From Stercorarius parasiticus (lineage: Eukaryota > Chordata > Aves > Charadriiformes > Stercorariidae), in assembly GCA_013396915.1 (NCBI GenBank), contig VWZL01002002.1, positions 310,001-374,000 of the forward strand: DNA of 64,000 nt. Reading direction: 5' to 3'. The position numbers were made by a program, and so were the translations under genes. The notes beneath the pieces are model-generated. The model did not search any database. It was not told the DNA's origin and saw nothing but the letters and a program-made list of their open reading frames with translations. The first letter of the stretch is position 1. Each line of letters starts with the position of its first letter. Positions 40,233 to 52,700 of this stretch are shown in pieces.

Positions 40233-40926
40233 GAAAAGGACTTGGAGGTACTCGTGGATGAAACGCTGGACATGAGCCAACAATGTGCACTTGCAGCCCA
40301 GAAGGCCAATTGTATCCTGGGCTGCATCAAAAGAACCGTGGCCAGCAGATCCAGAGAGGTGATTCTCCCCCTCTCCTCTGCTCTCGTGAGACCCCACCTG
40401 GAGTACTGTGTCCAACTCTGGAGCCCTCAGCACAAGAAGGACATGGACCTGTTGGAGTGGGTCCAGAGGAGGGCCACGAAGATGACCAGAGGGATGGAGC
40501 ACCTCTCCTGTGAAGACAGGCTGAGAGAGCTGGGGTTGTTCAGCCTGGAGAAGAGAAGGCTCTGGGGAGACTTTATGGAGGCCTTCCAGTACCTGAAGGG
40601 GGCCTACAGGAAAGCTGGGGAGGGGCTGTTTGCAAGGGCATGTAGCCATAGGACGAGGGGCAATGGTTTTAAACTAGAGCAGGATGGGTTTAGATTAGCC
40701 ATTAGGATGAAGTTCTTTACAATGAGGGTGGTGAGACACTGGAACAGGTTGCCCAGAGAGGTGGTGGAGGCCCCATCCCTGGAGACATTCAAAGCCAGGC
40801 TTGATGAGGCTCTGAGCAATCTGATCTAGTTGAAGATGTCCCTGCTTACTGCAGGGGGGTTGGACTAGATGACCTTTAAAGGTCCCTTCCAACCTAACAG
40901 ATTCCATGATTCTGTGATTCTATGAT
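40233..40926 (+). mobile_element. CR1 3' fragment with intact C-terminal frame
   Basis: This is a 5'-truncated CR1 copy whose ORF2 C-terminal frame stays open for about 195 codons up to its natural stop at 40,827-40,829. A typical 3' UTR ('gaagatgtccctgcttactg'), 'ggtcccttccaacctaaca' and octamers follow. Motifs in the frame include [11 protein letters not shown] and [14 protein letters not shown]. The lack of frame damage suggests it is one of the younger insertions here. It belongs to the same subfamily as the 11.5 kb copy. Confidence 0.96.
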
Positions 40927-41481
40927 TTAAAACTTTTTTGGACATCTCCACATGATGGTGAGATCTCAACAGACCTTTCCAAAAACCCACATCCCAGGTC
41001 TGCATTACCTGATCAAGATTTTCACAAGAAATACTGTGACATGATCAAGGACTGGATGCATTTCACCTAACTTCACCGTTAAGGTTATGAACCTGATACC
41101 AGCTTTATAATGCCTTTGCCACTTAAGCATAGGAATCATTCTGTCCAATATCTGGCCAGTATTGTTATGCATGCAAGTTCTGAAAACAAAGAGCAAAACC
41201 AAAACGAGTCCTTAATTTAGGCCTCAAATTACGTGTCTGATTTAGAATAGTTGAATAAGAACTACATGTTGCCAAGCATTTTAGGAAATGAGGATTTGTG
41301 AGGCTGAAAGATCAATTAAAAATCTGATCTTTAAGTTCTCTTTTTTTGCCTTACGGAAAAGCCTTGTCTCTAGGGGTTAGCATTGATATTGATTATATGT
41401 AAATCCCAAAGATGAATTATGGTCATAGGGATGATGCCCTAAATACTGATTCTTCCATTTGTGCAGGTTTTTAAAAGGCTG

Positions 41482-41511
41482 TAAGGCTGAAGTTAGTAAG
41501 GCAGAAGTTAG
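41482..41511. repeat. 15-bp tandem duplication
   Basis: TAAGGCTGAAGTTAG is followed directly by TAAGGCAGAAGTTAG, one mismatch apart. Confidence 0.9.
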
Positions 41512-44500
41512 TACTAAGCAGGGAATGTGTCAGTGGGTTGCAGCTCCAGAGAGTATTTAATACTTCCTCCAACTAAAAGATCAGCATTATCTCGATTACA
41601 GGAAGAAGGCTAAAAAGAGCCCATATCAAAATATCTGGATGCCACAAAAAGGATCAAGAAGAAGCAGAGTTTTTCCTCAAAGTATACAAAGCCAAATTTT
41701 TGCAAGCACGATCGGCTCCCACAAATGCAATGCACTCTTCTATTGCACTGGGAAAAGGAATTATGAACTACGTACAGGATCCCCCAAGTTAAATGTAATA
41801 GTAACAATGCAAAAGGCTTATACTTTTTTAAGGTAATTGATTCAGTCTTACTTTATGTTTCAATTGTAAAAACAGGAATTACTCAAAGCTACCACATGCT
41901 AAATGGATTAAAACCCATTAAATCACAAAATGTAATTGTGAACAAAGATGCATCCTCCAACAGTTGCATTCCTAGTGGAGTCCCTCGTGTATCAACTTTT
42001 GGCCTTAGGCTCTTTAAAATATTTTATCCAACCTGGAAAAAAATCCACAAAGCTATCCCTGACATACTTTGGGTCTGACAAAGCTGAGGAAAATCACAGG
42101 TAATGAAAAGACAAGCTGCTGCTACAAGGCATGCTGAATAATCTGGACTCAGACACAGAAATACTAATTTCTGTATCATCCATTAAAAACAAGAAATCCA
42201 AGTCATGATTCCAGGACACAGGAGCCTCTCCTGAGAACCCCTGCCTTGGAGCAGATATCAGAACACTTGGCAAATAACTAGCTAAGAATAACTCCTTAAA
42301 GTGACACTGTGGCCAGATTTGGAATATAATTTATGCAGTCCAAGCACAAATTTCTCTGTTTCACCCTACAAGAACTCTATGTTACATCATTTGTGTGACT
42401 GCTTCTCGGATATTAAACCCAGTTTTAGTGTCCTCAGAGGATGCTGATCAAGCTCACTTAAGAGAAAATGAAGAGAGAATCACATAATCAATCTCATTAA
42501 ATAAACTGAAAAAAATCCCTAATTTTAGTGAAGGTTTCCCCTTGTGAACAAGGAAAGTTCTGTAAAGAGTCGGTCAGCCTAATAAAATCTATACGATGAA
42601 CAGAAATTCAATAACAGCAAACAAAGAAAGAGCTAAAAGCAAAGCAGAAAGTCGAAGGAGATTAATTCAGAAGGGAAATACTTTTCGCAATGCATTTTTT
42701 AAACATCAGAACAATTATCCAGGCTTAAGTATCAGTGGAAACAAAAACTTAATCAACCAGCAAGTATAAGATAACAGGCAGTAAACTTGCATGGCAACAA
42801 AAGCACAGAGGAGATGCCATTTCTGACAGCAAATTTAGAAAGTTCTTATGCTGGAGAAAAAGCTGAAGACCACAACTCAGTGTCCTGCATGTTTTCACAT
42901 TTGGGTGACTTTTTGAGTATTTCGCATGCCCTTGCTGCAGCAGTTCTGCCAAACTAGTTCAACCACTGTTTGGAATGAGGATAAACCGCAGATCAGAAAG
43001 GCATCTTTAAACAAAGACTGAAATACATATGATCAAACTCAACTGACATGTTTTGGCAGATGTCGTGTTTATCCTCAGCAGCTTTTGAAAGTAAATTCAA
43101 AACGATGCTGTAATCTTTTTGGCTTAGAATGAGCTCAAGACCACAAAGTGAAGTGATTCGACAATTGTGGGGAAAAAAAAAACCCAGAGCTGTCAAAATG
43201 TGCTGCGTAAGAGAAACTTTTAAACATTGATAGGAATGCCTTTGACAGAAATTTCTGCTGGAAAGTATGTGAAAGGCTGCAACTTAGTTGCTGCAAAAAG
43301 GAATGAAGGAGAAATAAAAGTTATTCTCATGTTTCCTGAATATATTTTTATTTTTAACAAGGTCTGAATGAACATATTTAGCCTAGAAAAATAATGTATA
43401 TATGTACTTAAAATTTTGTCTGAATTGCTTCAACTTTCAGTTCCAGGATCTTGCTGTATCTTTATCTGCAAAATTAAAAAGCCAATTAGTAATATTTTGC
43501 TCTGCATCAATTAAAACAATTTCCATTTGGCTAAGCTAACATGTCCAAGTTCCAGCTATTGTTCATAGTTGGTTTTGTGTCATTAACTGTCTGCTGTTGG
43601 AAAGGATTCAGGGAGAAATCACAGCCACTTCTCCCATTGTGGAGTCAGAACTGGAACCAATTCTTCAGAGGAGGTCTAAGCATCGCTGCCAATGAAACAT
43701 GGAGAAGCAGGATCTCTGTGAAGCTCAGTTCAGTTGACCTTTCATGACTCTGGACCACTTCTCATAGACACCAGCAACAAAACTGATCTAAGTGTGCTGC
43801 CACTAGAAAGGGGACAGTGGCCTTGGCTATTACATATATGACCATAACTTTTGCAGAGCACATCGTTTGCTTCTACCCAGCTGATCACAGAATCCTGATT
43901 TTTTTGGCTCTGTGCTCTGTCACCTTAATTTATTTTTTTTTTTTCCATTTTCCATTCTAGTCATGTATAAACTTTTTCAGCAACAGCTCCATTTTTACAG
44001 ACCACTGACAGGCACAAGAAAGAGGGTCGAATCAAGGTCTGATCTCTGTGGGGCTGCTTTGGAGATTCCTTTTCACAGGTGAAACTGAGATCTCATTTGC
44101 CAGTTTCTGAAGAATTTAATGTGTGTCATGTTGATTTTTTCATCTTCCAGATATTTCATAAGACTTCTCTCATCTCGTTTCAAGTAAAGGAGTTTGAGTA
44201 TTATACATCAACATTATTATCCTTTAATCAACTAAAATTACAGAAAATATAATGTGAAGCTGGTTTGATAGGATTATTTTCCATAAACACAAATGAACTC
44301 GTATTAAGTATGCTACTTTCTTTTAATTCTTTATTAATTCAGTTTTGTATTAGCTGTTCCATTATTTTTCCAAGGATTTACGTCACACTGACAAGCCTAT
44401 AATTACTTAGGTCATCTCTTTTATTCTTTTTAAATATTGGCATGTTAACTTTCTTTTGCTCTCCTGAAACTCCCCCTGTGTTGCAAGAGTTATTGAAAAT

Positions 44501-45809
44501 CAACATTAATAGTCAAGCTCCTCAACGGTGCCTTTAAACCTGTCGGAAACAGGTTATCCAAACCTGCTAATTTAAAAATGTTTAATTTCCTGTTCCAAAG
44601 CGGAATAGAAACAGCTGCAAAGTTCCTGAAGCACATACAGCTCTCACCCCTCCAAATCAAGCCAGGAAGAACTGGGAATGCTCAGGGTCCCCCATCACTT
44701 GGAAAAAGTCGTAGAGGGCAACAACAAGAATAATTTCTGACTGCAATACAGAAGAGAAGGCGACAAGCGAATACTCTCTGACCTGAAAGTTGTTTAAACA
44801 CAATTGTTTCTGTTTTAGCAGAGGTGGAAACTGAGATGTGGGGAACCTTAGCAAAGTCCACACAGAGCACGTATCAAACTTAATATAAGAAGTCAGAAGG
44901 TCTGAGCCCCTCCACGCCTAAGAGCTATAAGCAGCTCCTCACACACCCTCCCCTGTGGAAACCAGAGGTTCCAACCAAAAATCACCACATCAAAGCACAA
45001 ACAAAAAGGTACAACTGTTTATCATTAGCTGATTTTCTTTTTATTGGAATTACAGTTAACAATAACTATGAAAAGGGAAGTAAATCAATTAATTGCTGAT
45101 TTTTTTCATTTCTTCTGTAGAATTAATGGGGTTTGCCTCAGAGTGAATTTTTTCTGTAAAGCAATCAGCACACATGGAGTTAGCATGATGTATAACCACA
45201 AGTAATTTTTAAAATAAGACTGATTATCATTTGGACTTCTATGTTGTCTTTTTATGGAGATAATGGGGAAAAAAAATAATTAATGCAGACATACAAACAA
45301 ATATTGTGTTAGGAGCTGAGCAAAACAGCTTGGCATATTACATGCCAAATTGAGACAGTGCAGTATTAAAAACCAAATATCCACATTTTAACTTTATTTG
45401 TTGTAAAGTTGGACTTCTGAAACATGCAAGTATGCACAAGCTTAAAAGAATTATGAAGTCAAAGGCAAAAAAATAAATTAAAAATTTAAATAAATGTCTG
45501 ATACAGTCTAGTACTAAAGCAGTCACACTTCTATATAGCATTTTCTGAGATATGTTCAAGTAGGAAAGCAGCTGAGACCAAATAGTGTCACTGAAAACAA
45601 GCTATAATGTTAAAATATTGAATCGCTCTTGGCCAGAGTAGCTAATACGAGTTATAAATTTGAATTCTGTTCCTTTATGCTTCACGCTTGGAAATGTGGA
45701 ATGATCCAGCAACAATGAGAAATCTATATAAATTGAATACTTTATTTGTGTCTTTGTGATTTTGCATTCTAAAACACTCAGGCAAAAGAAAGGCTGCATT
45801 AAGAGAAGC

Positions 45810-45876
45810 TATATATATTCAGTTATTATCTATTATATATATAATATATATTATATATTCAGTTGTTATATATTCA
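45810..45876. repeat. AT-rich palindromic tract
   Basis: Blocks of (TA)n are separated by TTCAGTTATTAT and TTCAGTTGTTAT, so a unit of TATATTCAGTTRTTAT type is repeated. The centre is self-complementary. Confidence 0.85.
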
Positions 45877-48800
45877 GAAGTTAGGCAATACCATCTCTGA
45901 GATTGCTTTTATAATGCTAATTCAGCTCAGCTGTGTGAGTCCCTTTCCAAACAGCGGGTCATTTAATGAGAGCCTTATTTTTCAGAGGACCTCTGTCTCA
46001 CTCAGATCTGGGAATAAATTGACAGTTTGTGTTGAAGAAGACATTAAATTGAGGTAGCCTATCCCTTATTTGCTGCAGTAATGGAATTTGATGTAGTGAA
46101 CAAGGTGGCACTTGCAGAAGGTTTGCTGGATTAAGGAATTTGAATATTGCCCAGAAGAATTCAAACTTCTCTTTCCCTATAAAATTCCAAGGTCATACTG
46201 GCATCATTTAAACCAACATTTTTTAAAATGTCATTAAGTCTGTTTTCCTCATTTTCTATACCCCATCTTAAATCCTCTGCTTGATTTGGTGGAATTTTAA
46301 GACTGTATGTCTTAAAGGAATTGCAGCTGCCCACAGTTAGTCAGAAGCTGCGTTACAGGATACCTGCTGCTCATCTAAACCAAACCGACTCTGATAATTT
46401 GTCCTTCTTTCCTTTTTTACTATTATTGGAACTTAATTCCAGGAGACTACAGGCACTCTGAGTTTATTAATTACTATGAAAAATCAGGTCCGAGGTACCT
46501 CAGCTTAGGCATCCAAAGTTAGCGAACAATTTCGGCATGCTTCCTTTGTTTCCATCTAAAAGATGTGGAAGAACTGAAATCTGTATATAGTGCCTGAATA
46601 TCCATACAAGGCGTACGTTCACCAATTGCCCAGCTCTTTGCCCTGCTTCCTAAGAAAAAGAACATCCATAGTTGGACCTGAATCTCCATCAACGGTTCTC
46701 CACCAAGGTGCTTGATCTGAATTGAAGGACTGCAGGGAACATCACTGTGTAGGTTGCGCAATAAATGCGTTTTGTGATGTTCCCTGAAGTGGGAAATTAA
46801 GCAAAGATGCTACCACTGATTCAGCTCATGAGACTAAAGACAAATTAGTCGGTGGTTGTGAAGTGCTCAGATGCTGGCATGAGGAACACTATGGAAAAGT
46901 CTGCAAGAAATTAATAATGTCTACCAAAACCAGCATCTGAGCAGAGAGTGATAAATACAGTGCAAGGTTACACACTGAAATGGGAAGAAAATAATAGTGA
47001 ATTATCTGGGCACCACCCATTCTTTCCAATAAATGAAATAAGGGTGTATTGAAAGAATAGTTTATGATCTGATAATCAAAGGCCATTGTAAGGTGCTTTC
47101 AGAGAGGGAGCAGGTTAAGTTTGCACAGGCGGTTTTTATTCTGACCTGTTCTAACTGTTCTCATCTTTGCTGATCCTTTGGCAATAACCATTGAAACTGT
47201 GGGGTATGTACTTGCCCGTTTATGTGCCATTTCCTAGATTTTTGTTAGAAGAAAAACTATCTACTTTGAATTACAAAAAGATACATAGATGCAATTTATT
47301 TCATATTACATTTCATTGGGACTTTTGAGTTCCCTAATTCGTTGAAACTGTTAAACCTCTAAATTCAAAGTGTGTATCATTAACAGATACATGCTCCAAT
47401 TACCCAAACATACCCTGACATATTTATTGACTAGGTACCCAACTCCTTATGGAATTCAAGTGTATAAATAAGCTCAAGTACATCTACTGTCAAGAAACTA
47501 CACATCCAATTGAGCAACATCCCCCCTATATCTGCTTTTTCTAACCATGTGGTCCATAACACAGTATTATTGTCCCATACACGTTTTTTTTTTCTTATGA
47601 CTTCCATTTTTACTTACATATTAAAACATGGCTTTAAATAATGACTTGATCAAGATCAGTTGAAAATCTGTGGCACTGCCAGGCACAGCACCTGCATTTA
47701 CAAATCCCTGCTTGGTGCTTTTGTCACAGTAAAATTCTCCCTTTCTTTTAATACTCTGTCTAAAATTCACTTCTTAAAATATTACTCCTATAAAATTGTA
47801 TTGATTCTTGTGATTTTTTTAAATTTAAATAGCAAGAAAAATGTTTTTCCAATAGCATTATTGAGTGAAGCATCGATTCCTGCTTTCAGCAGGGTCGAGT
47901 CTCCAGCTCAGCTGTATTCTCTTCACTCCTTCCTTGTGTGGACTTTTCTTCTGACAGGATTTTAAAAGGCCTAATTTTACTTCAAATTTTCATTCTGTGT
48001 ACATCACCAGCTGTGAGAAAAGCCACTTTCTTCATGTACTTGTTTTCCTTCGAGGGCTTGTTCCAGTGCAAAGTCAAAACTGGCTCCCAGCATTATTGAT
48101 GGGTACCTTATACTTTGGGTAGCTATGTAAAAAGTCTTTATCTATCATTCTGACCTCTACATTTTTGACTTGTCAGAGAATTGAATCTTCTAGCAAGACT
48201 TTTTTCATTCTACTGTGTTATAATACAATGCTCTGTAAAACTATTTCTCTCACTAATACAACATCAGCAACCCAGAATATCACGGTGTAAGAGACATGTT
48301 AGTCCGGAGCCATCTACTGGTTGTATTGCTTAGCTTTAATAGATAGATTTGAAAAATTACTTTACACATGTAATTTTATTGTAATTATAAAAATAACAGC
48401 ATATATTAATAGATTAATCACCTAAGTATGTGAAGTTTCTTGTGGTTTTTGTGTGATCTCCTTTGTTTGTTTTGATGTTTAAATACTCAGTGAAATTACT
48501 ATGGCCCAATTACCAAAATAAAAAAGAATTTCTCTTGCTTCCATGAACAAAATAAAAATAGGGCAGAGGGAGCTCTCATTTATCAATAACACCGAAAAGA
48601 AACCAAGGAATAATGTAATATTAATGCTAAAATGTAAAAAATTTAGTAGACTAATCCACATATCTTTAGTTTTATTGCTAGCTATGATGAAGAGGATAAA
48701 TAATTATTACTGCCTTATTTGATGCTTCGTAAGATTTCACCCTGAATTTTTATGTGTTGTACTAAAATAGCTAAGATGCACCATATACGGTTTTGGGGGG

Positions 48801-48992
48801 ATTAAAAAAGGTCTCAGTCAATTTTATGACATTCTTCAAAGATTTTTATTAAAAATAAATTCAGACGAAAAAGGTAGCAGATGAAGAGAACTATAAAGCC
48901 TTTAAAGCCAGGAGTTCTAATAAACAAACTACTACAAACTAAAAATAATCCAGACAATTTAGTTTGGAGACCAAAAGTATATTTATATAATG

Positions 48993-49181
48993 ATCATAGA
49001 ATCATAGAATCACAGAATGGTTCGGGTTGGAAGGGACCTTGAAGATCATCTAGTTCCAACCCCCCTGCCATGGGCAGGGACACCTCCCACTAGACCAGGC
49101 TGCTCAAAGCCCTTTGTCATTTGTTGCAGCCTGGCCTTGAACACTTCCAGGGATGGGGCATCCACAAATTCTCTGGGCAAT
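48993..49181 (-). mobile_element. CR1 3'-end fragment, minus strand
   Basis: About 190 bases of CR1 3' end in reverse orientation: octamers, 'gggttggaagggaccttg', 'cccatggcagg' on the minus strand, and the last ORF2 codons. A short unrelated insertion ('tttgtcatttgttgca') interrupts it near 49,113-49,129. It lies just beyond the predicted poly-A site of the transporter gene. Confidence 0.93.
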
Positions 49182-49207
49182 GATCCTGTTAAGTATGTAT
49201 TTACTCA

Positions 49208-49213
49208 TTTATT
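49208..49213 (-). terminator. Candidate poly-A signal of the SLC7A13-type gene
   Basis: On the minus strand this reads AATAAA. It is the first such hexamer I see downstream of the stop codon and would give a 3' UTR of about 0.5 kb. No transcript evidence is available. A non-canonical signal nearer the stop cannot be excluded. Confidence 0.35.
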
Positions 49214-49349
49214 ATATGATAATATTGATAATTCTTTGTGCTGTAATTTAGCATTATTTCTATTATTGCAATATATGCAACTTTAACTATGTTGTCAGGA
49301 GCAAGAGACAGCATTCTACAGATTTACCAGTTTAGGAGAGATTCTTTCC

Positions 49350-49615
49350 ACCTATGAAGTATACATGTACATCTAGATACATGTATGTATACACACAGAC
49401 ACACAAAAATATATACATATTAACTCATTGTGCTATGTCTGTACATACATATGCATATATGTAGATATACATATACGTGCATGTATATCTACATATAAGT
49501 GCATATATATACACATATATGCATATACATGTATATATGTATGCATTAGATGTATATTCATCTATATATGTGTATACATATACACACATGCATGCACAAG
49601 CATGCACGCCTATAT
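49350..49615. repeat. Alternating purine-pyrimidine repeat with long hairpin
   Basis: About 260 bases of irregular TA/CA/GCAT alternation. It includes a perfect 17-bp stem with an 8-base loop (arms 49,456-49,472 and 49,481-49,497, sequence TATATGTAGATATACAT). If the poly-A call at 49,208 is right, it lies in the 3' UTR of the transporter mRNA. Open frames across it on both strands are artefacts of the low-complexity sequence. Confidence 0.9.
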
Positions 49616-49708
49616 ATCACATCTAACATCTAACTTGTACCTTCTACCATCTCAGTTAAACAAAATCCTCTGTTGGCTGCTAGTTGTACTGGGATTAAAC
49701 ATTTGCCG

Positions 49709-52700
49709 TTATTCACATTTGCCCTCAGCAGATCCATCAGCAGGACAGACTTCCAGCAGGAGCTGTAAGTGGCAAGTAATTTTATCAAGAAAGGCAAAAC
49801 GCAATTTAAAATGTATAAAAGGCAGATAAACAATAAGACTTCCCAGCATAAACAGGAAAGCATAGACATATTGGAGGTTTGGAGACCAGACTATGGGAGC
49901 TAAAACTAGGAAGACAGACATTGCCACCATCACAAATGGAACTGGTAGAAAGACCTGCAAGAGAAAGAAAAAAACCAAACATTTTAGGAAATAAACTGAC
50001 CAACTGTGACTTTATGCCTCATTCATAAAAGTAATAATGCATTCTTTGCCACACTAGAGTACTGTTTCTCATTCATCTGACCTAAAATTGCCTACAAGAT
50101 GGGCAATTTTTCTAAAATACTTGTTCAGGCTCCGTCTATTGTCATGGAGGAGGGACAGGAAGGCCCTGAAAACCATTTGTCCACATCTGATATTATGGGC
50201 TCCTAAAAGAAACTCAGGGTTGGGGGCCTACAAGAAGCCATGACAATGAGCAAACGCTTCTAACCCATCTTTCTGACAGCTAGATTGAGATGAAATCAAA
50301 CCTATCCTTAACATCTGTGGTCGTGTCAGGAAAGATGAGAGTAGATGAAGGTTTAATTAACCAGGAATGGCTAGTCTGGATTCCACACTGTTCTGGTTAC
50401 TGCTCCACACTGGTATGGTTTCACGTTGTTTGCACGTCTCCCCCATTCTGCATATATCCATCTCTTGTTTTGAAGTGCAAGCTCTCTGGGGCAGAGACCA
50501 TCTGTTTCTTTTCCTTCTACAGTGAGGCAAAGTTTTTGAATAAGGGTCTAAAGATTGTGATTATTATTTGTATTTTATGAGTGACTATCCACTTTTGACT
50601 TGCACTTGTTCGGTAACTTTTGCATGCTACCCATGACTCAAAAAAAATCTGCAAAAATATTTTATAACTTATTTCCATTTACTTTGTATGGTCGATGTAG
50701 ATGAGGTTCCCGGTATCGAAGTACAATCAGGCTTGCACAAGTCAATCCAATCATAAGCCAGGCAGAAAATCCAAAGTAATTTGTTAACGTAATAAGGTCA
50801 GAGGGGATTATAAAAATAGATGCAATGGTGGTTGAAAAAATCATGGCTGGCGCTGGAGTACAGGTGTGAACATTAAGCATGGATATTAAAACAGGTAAAT
50901 GTCCTGACTGACTTCCAGCGTAGCTTAATCGACCTAGCGTGAACATGCTGCTGTTGAGGGCGCCGAATATTGAGACAGCGACAGAGAGAGGAACGATCCA
51001 GGCAACAGAGGGGATCACTCGATCAGCCCAAGTGACTGCCACAGCAACTGCAAGAAAGCGAAGCATTAGCGGTAGCGTTGGCACCGTGTTCCGAATTACT
51101 GACAGACTCAACAGAAATAAAATGTAAAATATATGAAATGCCTATTATTTACCAGCAATGCCTGGTTTTTGTTACAGTAGTCAAACATGACTAATTTAAT
51201 CCTAAGGGGTATTTAATTAAGGAGCCAAAAATGTCGTGGGGGGTGACAGGAAGAAGGAGTGCTGCCTGCCGGAGCAAGGTGGGTAAACCTGCTGGGGACA
51301 ATGCCACGGTAATAGACTGGCCAGCAGGAGCAAGCTGCATCTCACTGCCATGAATCACAAAGGCACACGCATGGGCAAGGCCATGCAGGGAAAGAAAATG
51401 AGCCCATTAGTCCCCAGCGTGACCACAGTGGTGACATGATCTACCATTAGGAGGCAACTGCCCGCATGAGTGCATGTGATGGGCAGAGACGGGTCACCGA
51501 GCGTGTTATTCATGAGGTTCTGCTTTGAGTGGAACTGGGAAATGTGAAGGATTGTTTCTGAAGAAGAGATATTCAATATTTCCTGGAAATTAGCTATAGC
51601 CCATATTGTAGCAAGGACTAATATTTAGTGAGTTGTTATTTTATAACCAACTGCCACGACAAATGTAGGTCTTGCAGTGATCTGCATAGCATAGGAAGTT
51701 TAATTAGAGATGGGGAAAACAACTTCCCCCCCCCAAAAAAAAGTGGTGAAAGAACAAGAACCGCAGCAATGCATAGTAATGTTTGAAACAAGAGCTATAA
51801 TTTTAAGGCTGTCTCCTCAGCTGACACAGATAAGCACAGCTCTGCCGGTATGTTAGGAGCTACTCGTGCCAGCTGGGCAGCTGCTATTCAGGGATGCTCT
51901 GGTATTTACTGCCTCGCACATTGTAGGATGGATCTGCAAATGTATGCATCCCTCCCAACAGATAGCCTGATAATGGCCGGGAGATAATACAAGGTTGCTG
52001 AGTGACAGCTACACTGCTCTCATTTATGCTATTGAGCTGTTCTCACAGGAAAAGAAGCAATTGATCCATCCAAATGAGGTTTTTTGTCACTCCTGGAGGC
52101 GAGGTCTGACAGCTCAGTCTCACTACACTGGTATTTAAAAGGTGCTATTTGGACAACCAAGGAGAAATACAGCTCCTCTTGCACCTTTTCATGGACAACT
52201 GATTGGTGCAGGATCTGAGAGAGGCTCTGCATACACTGGACTTTTGTACAGGCCCTTCTAAGGAATCACAATATTTGTCATGAATAATCCCCCCAAACAT
52301 ACCCAAAATGGCTACATTTTTGTGCCCATAGTCTTTTCTATGTTACTTATCATGGTAGACTTGTCCACCTCCTAAAGTAATGCTTCAGCATGAGACACCA
52401 TGAGGTAAGGAAGGAAGGAGAAGAGAAGATTAAAACCACAAAAAACAAAGGCCTTCTCTATACCCACTTGATTACCCAGGTTTTAATATACTTCTGATTT
52501 CTTTTTAGACAGTGCAGGTATAAGACAACTTTTTCACACCTAATAACATCTGTCTGCATTCAGTCCAACTTGTGTCATATAGCAAAATTAAACAAGAATT
52601 CTGTCAAAACTTAGAATGAAACCCAGACTTCCCAACTGTGAAGTTACATGAGTAGAAGTAACCCAGTGAATTGACATCACATGGGTATGCTAACGGACCA

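Larger units (their letters stand above)
40927..48992. other. Intergenic, no gene seen
   Basis: About 8 kb of AT-rich sequence. It has a 15-bp tandem duplication at 41,482-41,511 and a TATA-rich tract at 45,810-45,876. No exon, CR1 or RNA gene was recognised. Its right end approaches the 3' end of the SLC7A13-type gene. Confidence 0.65.

Noticed and set aside
40206..40649. A 147-codon minus-strand frame
   Set aside because: Antisense of the CR1 fragment; the sense frame carries the CR1 protein.
49428..49829. A 133-codon plus-strand frame and a 60-codon minus-strand frame rich in Tyr, Ile and Cys
   Set aside because: Both run through the alternating TA/CA tract, whose low complexity removes stop codons. 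No conserved protein is present.
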